Source: Helicobacter_D ganmani (lineage in GTDB: Bacteria > Campylobacterota > Campylobacteria > Campylobacterales > Helicobacteraceae). From it: 64,000 nucleotides of DNA. Every line of letters starts with the position of its first letter. Position 1 is the first letter of the stretch. The position numbers and the translations under genes were made by a program. A model generated the notes under the pieces. That model was not told where the DNA came from. It was given only the letters and a program-made list of their open reading frames with translations, and did no database searches. Below are positions 28,468 to 36,885 of the stretch, one piece after another. The stretch lies in the NCBI RefSeq assembly GCF_965138225.1, contig NZ_CBCSAX010000009.1; one strand, given 5' to 3'.

Positions 28468-30044
28468 ATGCGCTCTCTTACATTCTTGAAAATCCCCCCC
28501 CCCGAAAGTCTCTTGGACCTACTTTGTTTTAGAAGTTAGCCTCTTTGTCGTCTTGATGAATTTCAATCTTTTCTCCTGTCTTTATGGCAATATAGACTTT
28601 AAGGACAATCCGCTTTTATTCCTCTCACTGCCTCTAATTTTCTTTGGGCTAGTCTTAAGCATTTTTTCTCTCGTCTTTCTACCCTATTTAAGCAAGCCCC
28701 TAAGTATTCTTATCATTCTATCCACCTGTTTAAGTGTCTTTTTTATATCTAACTATGGCATTATCGTAGATTCGGATATGATAAGAAATGTTGTAAAAAC
28801 AGACGCTAAGGAGGTGGGCGATTTATTGAATGCAAAACTTCTTTTGTTTGTGGTTTTTCTTGGAATCCTCCCTGCACTCCTGATTCTTAGTTGCAAGATT
28901 GAATATTTTGGATTCAAAGCACACTTAAAGCACAAACTCCTTTTACTCTCCTTTGGTTTAGTCTTAGCCTTTGGATTCTTTTTAATCCAAACAAAAACCT
29001 TGATTCCTTACTTTAGGAGCAATCTACAAGCAAGGGTTTATAACATTCCATATCTATCAATTCTACTCTGCCTTCAAATATTTCAAACAAGATTTTTCCA
29101 AACAACCAACCTTTTTGATCTTGTCCGAGAATGCAAAACTCAAGAATCCTCAAGAGAAAAAATTGCTTATTTTAGTTGTGGGAGAAACCGCTAGAGCGGC
29201 AAATTACTCACTTGGCTCTTATACGCGCAATCCTGTAAATGAATATACAGAACAAAAGGATATTACCTATTTTAATAATTTCTACTCTTGTGGCACTTCT
29301 ACTGCGATTAGTGTGCCTTGTATGTTTAGCTTCAATCCACGCAAAGACTTTAAAACCTCTGAATTTCAAGAAAATGTTTTAGATGTTTTGCAAAATATCG
29401 GCGTGAATGTTGTTTGGCTAGATAATAATTATGGTTCTTGTCAAGGGGTTTGTAAGCGATTAAGTAAAGTCAAGCAATTTGATGGGGGTTATGATGTGGT
29501 GCTATTTGAGGAGTTTATCAAAGGTTTGCCGACATTAGAGGGAAATAATCTTTATGTCCTGCATTTGCAAGGCTCACACGGACCTGCATATTACAAAAGA
29601 TACTCGGATAATTTTCGCCGCTTTACGCCCACTTGCGATACAAACGAGCTAAGCAAATGCACACAGGAGGAGATTCTTAACACCTATGACAATACGCTTT
29701 ATTACACCGATTGGATTATAGGGGAACTCATTGATATTGCCGCGGAAATGAATAACTATACAACAGCGGTGCTATATCTCTCTGACCACGGAGAAAGCTT
29801 AGGAGAAAACGGAATCTATTTGCACGGAATGCCCTATGCCCTAGCCCCACAGGAGCAAATCCATATTCCAAGCATTGCATATCACAACAACGCAACCATT
29901 AACGCGCGTCTTAAGCAATATGGCAACTTTAAACTCTCCCACGATAATCTCACACATTCAATATTAGGATTTTTTGGAGTAGCAAGTCCTCTTTATAAGG
30001 AATCTTATGATATTTTTAGCACTTCTTTGAAGGAGAATCCATAA
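28468..30044 (+). pseudogene. eptC: Frameshifted lipid A/flagellar-rod phosphoethanolamine transferase (EptC/EptA family)
   Basis: Would encode a 524-residue inner-membrane enzyme adding phosphoethanolamine to lipid A and, in Campylobacter, to FlgG. ATG 28468 has AGAAGG upstream. After MRSLTFLKIPPP the C10 tract (28494-28503) throws the frame off; nine C would give KVSWTYFVLEVSLFVV, the normal start of the membrane domain. A second one-base excess lies near 29050, where RVYNIP passes into IYQFYSAFKYFKQDF of the next frame. The catalytic domain is intact: VVGETARAANYSLGSY, the nucleophile Thr in CGTSTAISVPCMF, LSDHGESLGE and LHGMPYALAP. dgkA follows with a one-base overlap, the same pairing as in C. 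jejuni. It is non-functional as assembled. Confidence 0.85.
28494..28503. repeat. C10 contingency tract in eptC
   Basis: Ten C at codons 9-12 of the phosphoethanolamine transferase. C9 (or C12) restores the downstream frame; C10 gives a 23-codon product ending at TAG 28537-28539. Confidence 0.88.
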
Positions 30045-30406
30045 TGAAACCCGACTACACCTTTTTTGCAAACACAAAATTTGCACTTCAAGGGGTTTGC
30101 GCCCTCTTTAAGAATGAAAAAAGCTTCCGCATAGAACTTTGCATCATCATTCCTGCATTGATTTTGGATTGTTTTTTGCCACTTTCCATCTTGGAGCATT
30201 TATTCTTAGCCTTTGTGCTGTTTATGATTTTGATTGCAGAGGCGATTAATACCGCCATTGAAGCTAATGTGGATTTGGTTACAGAGTCTTTTGACCCAAA
30301 AGCAAAAATTGCAAAGGATTGCGCCTCTGCGGCAGTATTTTTTAGTGTCCTCTTTGCGCTTCTTAGCTGGGGAATTTTCTTAGGAAAACTATGGATAGAG
30401 GAATAG
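30044..30406 (+). CDS. dgkA: Diacylglycerol kinase
   Basis: Small trimeric membrane kinase that rephosphorylates diacylglycerol, recycling the by-product of phosphoethanolamine transfer, which explains its place after eptC. The 120-residue protein has three hydrophobic helices and the signature AEAINTAIEANVDLVTE near residue 68 with DPKAKIAKDCASAAVF following, including the catalytic glutamates and metal ligands. The ATG overlaps the eptC stop by one base (TAATG). Confidence 0.93.
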   Translation: MKPDYTFFANTKFALQGVCALFKNEKSFRIELCIIIPALILDCFLPLSILEHLFLAFVLFMILIAEAINTAIEANVDLVTESFDPKAKIAKDCASAAVFFSVLFALLSWGIFLGKLWIEE

Positions 30407-30465
30407 AATTACTTCAGAAAAGAATCCCAAAAAAAAACAAGAGTGGGTAAATTTTAAACATTTTA

Positions 30466-30479
30466 AACGATTCATCGTT
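30466..30479. promoter_or_regulatory. Palindromic operator-like site upstream of the D-lactate dehydrogenase gene
   Basis: AACGAT-TC-ATCGTT, extended by A/T to about 11-bp arms with one mismatch, lies 85 bases before ATG 30564. The two-base centre rules out a hairpin terminator and suits a dimeric repressor or activator. The regulator is unknown. Confidence 0.4.
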
Positions 30480-30563
30480 AAAAAATATAAAATATAGAAA
30501 ATTATCCAACCATTACACAATAAAAAATGTAAAATATTTATCATTAAAACTAATGGGAAAAGA

Positions 30564-33443
30564 ATGCAAAACAATAGAGATTATCAAGGTTTTACTAGAG
30601 AATGCAAAGAGTTTCTGTTTGACACAAAAAACAATGTTAAATATTACAGAATCTTTGAAGATTATTTAGAAAGATTCGCCTATGGTATAGACGCTTCGTG
30701 CTACCGCTATATTCCACAACTTGTGCTAAAGCCCATCAATGAAACAGAGGTTCAAAAAATCATCACCTTAAGCCAACAATACAATATTCCGCTTACCTTT
30801 AGAGGTTCAGGCACAAGTTTAAGCGGACAAGCTTGTAGCGATAGTGTATTGGTGGTTTGTATTCACAAATGGCAGACCATTCATCTAACGCAAGATTCCA
30901 TTTGGTGTGATTGCGGAGTAATTGGCTCGGAAGCAAACCTTGTATTAAAACCATTGGGCAAAAAAATAGGACCAGACCCAGCAACGATTAACAATGCAAG
31001 TATTGGTGGAATCTTTTCTAACAATTCTAGCGGAATGTGTTGCGGTGTCAAGCAGAATAGTTACCATACAATCAAATCCATTCGTGTAATTTTAAACGAT
31101 GGCTACATCTTGGATACTTCAGATGAAAAAAATATACAAGATTTCTTGCAAATCCACAAAGCATTAGCGGAAAATCTCCTTGCTTTGCGTCAAGAAATGC
31201 TAGAAGATGCTACTTTATGTCAAGAGATTGTGCGCAAATTCAAGATAAAAAATACCACAGGTTATAGCCTGAATGCGCTCATTGATTTTGAGGAAATTAA
31301 AGACATTCTAAATCACATCTTTATTGGAGCAGAAGGCACATTAGGCTTTGTTTCACGTGTGGAATATTTTACCCAAGAGGATTTTAAACACAAAGCGTGC
31401 GCATTAATCTTTTATGAATCTCTAGCACAAGCCGCAAGGGCAATTCAAGTCTTAGCTGCTAATGATACTATTGTGAGTGCAGCAGAGATTATGGATTATG
31501 CTTGTTTAAAAGCTGTGCGTCATATAGAGGGTATGCCACAAGATTTACAAAAAGTCCAAGAGGGAAACTGCGCACTTTTGATTCAACTAGAATCCAATAC
31601 ATTCTCTATATTGGAAAAAAACATTCAAACAATAAAAGAACATTTGGATTCTATTCCTACGCTTTTTGGATTGCATTTTAGCTTTGAAGCTAAAGAACAA
31701 GAACAATGGTGGAAAGTCCGTAAAGGTTTGTTACCCATTTCAGCCGCGACTAAACGAAGTGGAAGCACGGTAATCACGGAAGATATTTGCTTTGAGATTC
31801 CTCATTTCGCACAAGGTATTGAAAACATTACAAAACTTTTCAAGCAATATGATTTTGATGGCATTATTTTTGGGCACGCTTTAAGCGGCAATGTGCATTT
31901 TATCATCACGCCTATCTTGAGTGATAAAAAAGAATGTGCAAATTTTGCAGGTTTTATGGACGCATTAGCGCAAATGGTTGTAAGCCTTAAAGGTAGCACC
32001 AAAGCAGAACACGGCACAGGGAGAATGATGGCACCCTTTGTAGAGCTAGAATGGGGAGAAAAAGCTTATGCTATTAACCAAAGAATCAAAAAAATTTTTG
32101 ATGAAAAAAATCTCTTTAACCCCGATGTTATTATTTGCGGAAATCCTAACATACACATTCAAAATCTAAAACCAGCCAATGCCATAGAGGATTATTTGAA
32201 TGCCTGTATGGAATGCGGGTTCTGCGAAAAAGTCTGCCCAAGCAAAAACTTAACCCTCACACCAAGACAAAGAATCGCGGTGCTTAGAGAGATTGCGCGC
32301 TTAAAAGAAATTCAACATAAAACCTCACAAGAACAAGAACAACTCTGCGCATTTGAAGCAAAGTTTGAGGAATATGTCGTGGAGACTTGCGCAACTTGCT
32401 CTATGTGCGCCACAATGTGTCCGCTTAGCATTAATACCGCAAAAATAGCAACCACACACAAGAATAATCATTCTAGTGCATTAAGCCAAAATCTCTCCGC
32501 AAAAATCTCGCAACACATAGACAAAGCAGTCTATACAGCAAAAGTAGGCGTTCATCTAGTGCAATTTGCCACAAAAGTGCTTTCTAGAGATACAATCAAA
32601 AATTTAAGCCTCCAATGGAATAAAAAATTTAAAACTCCCTATATACCAAAATATATGCCCACTACAAATTCTTTTTCATTTTTTGGTAACAAAAAGATAT
32701 ATTCTCAAAACAAAGTTTTATATTTCAGCTCTTGTTTAAATCGTATTTTTGCGCCCTCTCATTTAGCAAGAGACTTACGCCCAATTCAAGAGGTTTTTAT
32801 TAGTCTTTGCAACAAGGCAAACATTGAGGTAATTTTCCCTAAAAATCTCTCCAAAATGTGCTGTGGCAAGGCTTTTAAGGATTATACACAAAAAAATCCA
32901 AAAATCAATCCCATTCAAAACCTCCTGCAAAATCTATTGATAGAATCGCAAAATGGAGAGATTCCTATTGTATGCGACCATAGTGCCTGCAGTAGCGAAA
33001 TTTTAGAAAAACTAAGGGAATATGATGCATACAAACATTTAAAAGTTTTGGATATGAGTGTATTTGTGCAAAAAATAATTCTACCAAATATAAAGATTAT
33101 TCCGCTAAATGAACCAATTGGAATCTATGCAGTCTGCGCGTGCAAAAAGGAGGGTTATGCGGATTCTATCAAATATATTGCGCAAGCTTGCACGCAAGCG
33201 GAAGTTGCAGAACACACTCCAACTTATTGCTGTGGCTTTGCCGGAAACAAAGGCTTTATCAATCCCACGCTCAATCAAAATGCGCTAGAGAGTTTGAAAG
33301 ATTATTTTTTGCAAAAAAATATCAAGCGATTCTATGCTAGCTCTAGCACCTGCGAGATAGGCTTGAGTGAGACAACAAACTTAGCTTGGCAACACATTAT
33401 TTATTTGCTTGATGAAGTAAGTCAGAAAACAAAACTCTATTAA
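30564..33443 (+). CDS. dld: Quinone-dependent D-lactate dehydrogenase, FAD and Fe-S (Dld-II type)
   Basis: Oxidises D-lactate to pyruvate and passes electrons to menaquinone. The 959-residue protein is a fusion. The FAD-binding PCMH domain (PLTFRGSGTSLSGQACSD near residue 80; KKIGPDPATINNASIGGIFSNNSSG near residue 138) is followed by the GlcD-like cap. Two 4Fe-4S motifs come next (CMECGFCEKVCPS near residue 549; CATCSMCATMCPL near residue 610), then two CCG cysteine-rich domains (KMCCGKAF, PTYCCGFAGNKGF). H. pylori and C. jejuni have equally long homologues. Its neighbourhood with lctP-lutABC supports lactate as substrate; glycolate is the main alternative. Confidence 0.88.
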   Translation: MQNNRDYQGFTRECKEFLFDTKNNVKYYRIFEDYLERFAYGIDASCYRYIPQLVLKPINETEVQKIITLSQQYNIPLTFRGSGTSLSGQACSDSVLVVCIHKWQTIHLTQDSIWCDCGVIGSEANLVLKPLGKKIGPDPATINNASIGGIFSNNSSGMCCGVKQNSYHTIKSIRVILNDGYILDTSDEKNIQDFLQIHKALAENLLALRQEMLEDATLCQEIVRKFKIKNTTGYSLNALIDFEEIKDILNHIFIGAEGTLGFVSRVEYFTQEDFKHKACALIFYESLAQAARAIQVLAANDTIVSAAEIMDYACLKAVRHIEGMPQDLQKVQEGNCALLIQLESNTFSILEKNIQTIKEHLDSIPTLFGLHFSFEAKEQEQWWKVRKGLLPISAATKRSGSTVITEDICFEIPHFAQGIENITKLFKQYDFDGIIFGHALSGNVHFIITPILSDKKECANFAGFMDALAQMVVSLKGSTKAEHGTGRMMAPFVELEWGEKAYAINQRIKKIFDEKNLFNPDVIICGNPNIHIQNLKPANAIEDYLNACMECGFCEKVCPSKNLTLTPRQRIAVLREIARLKEIQHKTSQEQEQLCAFEAKFEEYVVETCATCSMCATMCPLSINTAKIATTHKNNHSSALSQNLSAKISQHIDKAVYTAKVGVHLVQFATKVLSRDTIKNLSLQWNKKFKTPYIPKYMPTTNSFSFFGNKKIYSQNKVLYFSSCLNRIFAPSHLARDLRPIQEVFISLCNKANIEVIFPKNLSKMCCGKAFKDYTQKNPKINPIQNLLQNLLIESQNGEIPIVCDHSACSSEILEKLREYDAYKHLKVLDMSVFVQKIILPNIKIIPLNEPIGIYAVCACKKEGYADSIKYIAQACTQAEVAEHTPTYCCGFAGNKGFINPTLNQNALESLKDYFLQKNIKRFYASSSTCEIGLSETTNLAWQHIIYLLDEVSQKTKLY

Positions 33444-33462
33444 AACTAACAAAGGAGAGAAA

Positions 33463-34011
33463 ATGTTATTAAATTTTAAAGGAAAAAGTCCAAAAATCTC
33501 CCCTAATGTATTCATTGCAGAAGGAGCTAAGATTATCGGTGAGGTAGAAATCGGGGAAGATTCTAGTATATGGTTTAATTGCGTGTTAAGAGGAGATGAA
33601 AACTTTATCAAAATTGGCAAACGCACAAATATTCAAGACTTGACTACTTTGCACATTTGGCACAGACTCTTTGATGATAAAGGCGAAAGAATAGACGCGG
33701 GCTTCCCTGTCATCATTGGAGATGATGTTACGATTGGGCATAATTGCATTATTCACGCTTGCAAGATTGAATCTTGCTGTCTAATCGGTATGCACTCGTG
33801 CGTTATGGACGATGTTTATATCAGTGAAAATAGCATCGTAGGGGCTGGGAGTGTTGTAACAAAAGGCAAAAAATTTCCTCCACGCTCACTTATTTTGGGA
33901 AATCCCGCAAAACTTGTTAGAGAATTAAAAGAAGAGGAAATAGCCCTTATCAAAGAATCGGCACAAAATTATGTTCGCTTCAAAAATGATTTCTTGGCTA
34001 ATTTATGCTAA
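33463..34011 (+). CDS. Gamma carbonic anhydrase family protein
   Basis: A 182-residue left-handed beta-helix protein with repeated hexapeptide turns (FIAEGAKIIGEVEIGEDSSI, VTIGHNCIIHACKI). Three histidines match the gamma-carbonic-anhydrase zinc site: His64 in TTLHIW, and His93 and His98 in GHNCIIH. Activity varies in this family and many members (YrdA, CaiE) lack proven carbonic anhydrase function. It begins 20 bases after dld, so it is probably co-transcribed, and ends before a strong terminator. Confidence 0.85.
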   Translation: MLLNFKGKSPKISPNVFIAEGAKIIGEVEIGEDSSIWFNCVLRGDENFIKIGKRTNIQDLTTLHIWHRLFDDKGERIDAGFPVIIGDDVTIGHNCIIHACKIESCCLIGMHSCVMDDVYISENSIVGAGSVVTKGKKFPPRSLILGNPAKLVRELKEEEIALIKESAQNYVRFKNDFLANLC

Positions 34012-34016
34012 ATACA

Positions 34017-34044
34017 TTTGGGATTCCACAAGCAGAATCCCAAA
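34017..34044. terminator. Bidirectional terminator between the gamma-CA gene and lutC
   Basis: Perfect 10-bp stem TTTGGGATTC / GAATCCCAAA, 8-nt loop, followed by CTTTAATAT and preceded by AATACA. It sits between convergent genes whose stop codons are 36 bases apart. Confidence 0.72.
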
Positions 34045-34046
34045 CT

Positions 34047-34706
34047 TTAATATAAAATAATATGCACTTTTTGTGAGCCATGCACGCCAAAAACTGTGAT
34101 GAGTTCAATATCAGCAGTGCGTGAGGGACCGGCAATAAATAAAATATTGCTAGGCAAAACTGCGTTTTCAGCTTTTACAAGATTCAAAGCCTCCGCCAAA
34201 CTTCCTACAATATTTTCCTTTTTTAACAACATAATACAAAGTGTCGGTGCTAGAGAGAGCATTCTCGGTTGAGTTTTGGAAGAATGCACGAGAGCGACGC
34301 CATGCGAGCTCACACCCACTCTCGCACGAATGACAGAAAAATCACTATGAAACACATCTTCCCTTAGATTCTCAATTTCTTGATTGAAGCATATTTTCTG
34401 TGTCGCTTCAATTTTATTTAAATCCAAGCCCAAATTTTCAGAATAAATCATTTTTTGATAGCCATAACTTTTGACAATTTCATTGATTTTATTTTCCAAA
34501 TTATTACTATCGCATTCCTCTACAATATATTTATTGTCCGTCATTTTGCGTTTCATTTCCTCTAGCATTTCTCCGCTTCTTTGTATATGCACCACAGGGT
34601 CAATACTAGGCTTGCGTTCAAATTTTGGCACTTTATGAGCTCTCTTTAATCTCTCTAGAATCTGTTTTTTGCTTCTTTGTGAAATACTCTCAATCCTATT
34701 AGTCAT
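34047..34706 (-). CDS. lutC: L-lactate utilisation protein LutC (LUD domain)
   Basis: Third subunit of the LutABC iron-sulfur L-lactate dehydrogenase complex. The 219-residue protein is the LUD fold: VIRARVGVSSHGVALVHSS and SLAPTLCIMLLKKENIVGSL lead to the family ending LFIAGPSRTADIELITVFGVHG. It overlaps lutB by eight bases and is the last gene of the operon. Confidence 0.92.
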   Translation of the reverse strand: MTNRIESISQRSKKQILERLKRAHKVPKFERKPSIDPVVHIQRSGEMLEEMKRKMTDNKYIVEECDSNNLENKINEIVKSYGYQKMIYSENLGLDLNKIEATQKICFNQEIENLREDVFHSDFSVIRARVGVSSHGVALVHSSKTQPRMLSLAPTLCIMLLKKENIVGSLAEALNLVKAENAVLPSNILFIAGPSRTADIELITVFGVHGSQKVHIILY

Positions 34707-36141
34707 AATGCACCCCTTGCAACTTTTGAATCTGTTGATAAAGATTACCTTTGATTTGTGGCAATTCCTTGAATGCGCTCCATTTTTTAATCACAGGTAA
34801 AGAATCTTTAAAACGATGCAAAGCACCATTGAAATAATGTGCATTGCGAAGTGATAATCTCCACAATGTGCCATTGGTTGCAACTTTAGCAAAACCTTGC
34901 ATACTCAAAGATTCACATTTGTTAAGCTTCAACATACTTGCACCCAAAGGAGGGTTTTTTCCTTCTCCTACTTTATTTGCCCTTAACTTTCTAATCAAAT
35001 CCGCAAGCGGAATTTTTACAGGGCAAACTTCACTACATCTTCCACAAAGTGAGCAAAAGCTTAAAATATCTCCTGTTAAATCAATCCCGAAAAGATTCGG
35101 GCTAATTACTTCTCCAATAGGTCCGGGATAAATCGTTTGATAGGTATGTCCTCCAATCTTATCATAAACAGGACAGAAATTCATACACGCTCCACAACGA
35201 ATACAACGCAATGCCTCATAATAATCGGAATGTGAGAGCATATCACTTCTATGATGATCAAACAAGACAATATGCACTTCTTTTGGTCCATCTAAATCGC
35301 CATTTTTTCTTGGGGAAGTGATGATGTTATTATAAGTTGGTATAAATTGTCCTGTTGCGGAGGGAGTAAGCAAATGCACCATTGTTGCTGCGTCTTCAAA
35401 GGTTTCCATTACCTTTTCAATCCCACAAATTGCTACGTGAATTTCTGGAGCTGTGGTGCACATTCTCCCATTTCCCTCATTTTCAATCAGCCAAAATGCA
35501 CCCTCTTTAGACATTGCAAAATTTACACCGCTTAAACCCATTTGCAAGCCTTCAAACTCATCTCTTAAGTGTTTTCTCGCAATTGCATTGAGTTTTTCAG
35601 GCTCGGATTCCAAACTAGCACCCAACTTTTCCTCAAAAATCTTACCTACTTCATAGCGATTGCGGTGAATTGCTGGCACAACAATATGCACGGGAGTTTC
35701 GCCATTAAGTTGCAAAATAAGCTCCCCCAAATCTGTTTCAATGGCACTAATTCCCTTTTTCTCCAAGAAATGGTTTAAACCGATTTCCTCACTCGCCATA
35801 GATTTGCCCTTAAGAATCTTGCGAATATTTTTTTCTTTCATTAATTCATAAATAATTTCGCAAGCGTCCTCACTACTTGAAGCCCAATGCACTTGTATGC
35901 CATTTTTGATAGCATTTTTTTCAAACTCCAACAATCTTTCTTCTAAGCTCATCAAGGCATTATTTTTTGCTTGCATTGCTTTGTCTCGCAATCCTTGCCA
36001 ATTTTCAAATTTATCCTCAATGATTTTTAGACGATTTCTTTGTAGTGTGTGCATAGCAACATTCAAATTTTCTCTCATTTGAGAATCGTTTAACTTCGTA
36101 TGCACTATTTCCTCGTGTGCGATTCTATGTTCTACACTCAT
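34699..36141 (-). CDS. lutB: L-lactate utilisation iron-sulfur protein LutB
   Basis: A 480-residue subunit with an N-terminal LUD domain (KSMASEEIGLNHFLEKKGI, ETDLGELILQL, ENEGNGRMCTTAPEIHV) and two 4Fe-4S motifs (CIRCGACMNFCPVYDKIGGH near residue 304; CSLCGRCSEVCPVKIPL near residue 357). It transfers electrons from L-lactate oxidation. It overlaps lutA by four bases and lutC by eight, so the three subunits should be made together. Confidence 0.94.
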   Translation of the reverse strand: MSVEHRIAHEEIVHTKLNDSQMRENLNVAMHTLQRNRLKIIEDKFENWQGLRDKAMQAKNNALMSLEERLLEFEKNAIKNGIQVHWASSSEDACEIIYELMKEKNIRKILKGKSMASEEIGLNHFLEKKGISAIETDLGELILQLNGETPVHIVVPAIHRNRYEVGKIFEEKLGASLESEPEKLNAIARKHLRDEFEGLQMGLSGVNFAMSKEGAFWLIENEGNGRMCTTAPEIHVAICGIEKVMETFEDAATMVHLLTPSATGQFIPTYNNIITSPRKNGDLDGPKEVHIVLFDHHRSDMLSHSDYYEALRCIRCGACMNFCPVYDKIGGHTYQTIYPGPIGEVISPNLFGIDLTGDILSFCSLCGRCSEVCPVKIPLADLIRKLRANKVGEGKNPPLGASMLKLNKCESLSMQGFAKVATNGTLWRLSLRNAHYFNGALHRFKDSLPVIKKWSAFKELPQIKGNLYQQIQKLQGVHYD

Positions 36142-36875
36142 AAGCTCACCCCCTCTAATCGTTTCAATAAAAATTCATAAAGATGAATACCTTTAGTATT
36201 TATTCCTAGCTTGCTCATTGTGCCTTGAATATTTAAAAGACAACCTCCATCTCCACTTACAACATATTTTGCGCCTGTTGCTTCTATGTCTTTGATTTTT
36301 TGCATTGCCATAGCATTGGAAATTTCAGGCTCCTTGACAGAAAATGTCCCACCAAATCCACAACATTCCTCTTCAAACTCCAAAGGGATTAGTTCTACAT
36401 TCTTGAGCCGCTTTAGTAGATTTTTACTTGCTTCCACACTTTGTTGAATCCTTAAAGCATGACAATTTGAATGCCAAGTTACCTTGACATTCTCTCCTTT
36501 ATCTTGATAATCCACATTTAAAACTTCATCTAAATATTGGCTTAGCTCTATCACGCGTTGGCTAAACCGCTTCACCAAGTCAAAATTAGAATCTCCCTTG
36601 AATAGCTCCAAATAATCGTGGCTCATCATTCCTGCACAGGAGCCACTTGGCACGACGATAGGATAATCTTCCTTAAATTGCTGGATATTATAAAGTGCAA
36701 CCTCTTTGCTTTCCTTAAAATATCCGGAATTAAAAGAAGGTTGCGCACAACAAGTTTGATTCTTTTTAAAGATTACCTCTACTCCTTCACGACGAAGGAG
36801 CTTGATTGCACTTAGCACAACTTCTTGCATTGTAGCTGCGCCTAAACAAGTTGCAAAAAAATATACTTTTCTCAT
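36138..36875 (-). CDS. lutA: L-lactate utilisation protein LutA (CCG domains)
   Basis: A 245-residue protein of two cysteine-rich CCG domains as in LutA/GlpC/HdrB subunits. The first has KNQTCCAQPSFNSGY near residue 40 and the second has EEECCGFGGTFSVKEPEISN near residue 165 with DGGCLLN following. It is predicted to bind the active-site Fe-S centre of the Lut complex. It lies ten bases after lctP. Confidence 0.93.
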   Translation of the reverse strand: MRKVYFFATCLGAATMQEVVLSAIKLLRREGVEVIFKKNQTCCAQPSFNSGYFKESKEVALYNIQQFKEDYPIVVPSGSCAGMMSHDYLELFKGDSNFDLVKRFSQRVIELSQYLDEVLNVDYQDKGENVKVTWHSNCHALRIQQSVEASKNLLKRLKNVELIPLEFEEECCGFGGTFSVKEPEISNAMAMQKIKDIEATGAKYVVSGDGGCLLNIQGTMSKLGINTKGIHLYEFLLKRLEGVSL

Positions 36876-36885
36876 TGTTTTTACC

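Noticed and set aside
29112..29116. T5 run as the site of the second eptC frameshift
   Set aside because: The next frame already reads as family sequence (FYSAFKYFKQDF) well before this point, so the shift must be near 29050.
28553..29194. Independent 213-residue membrane protein
   Set aside because: It is the membrane domain of the frameshifted phosphoethanolamine transferase; upstream codons in the same frame continue the domain back to the C10 tract.
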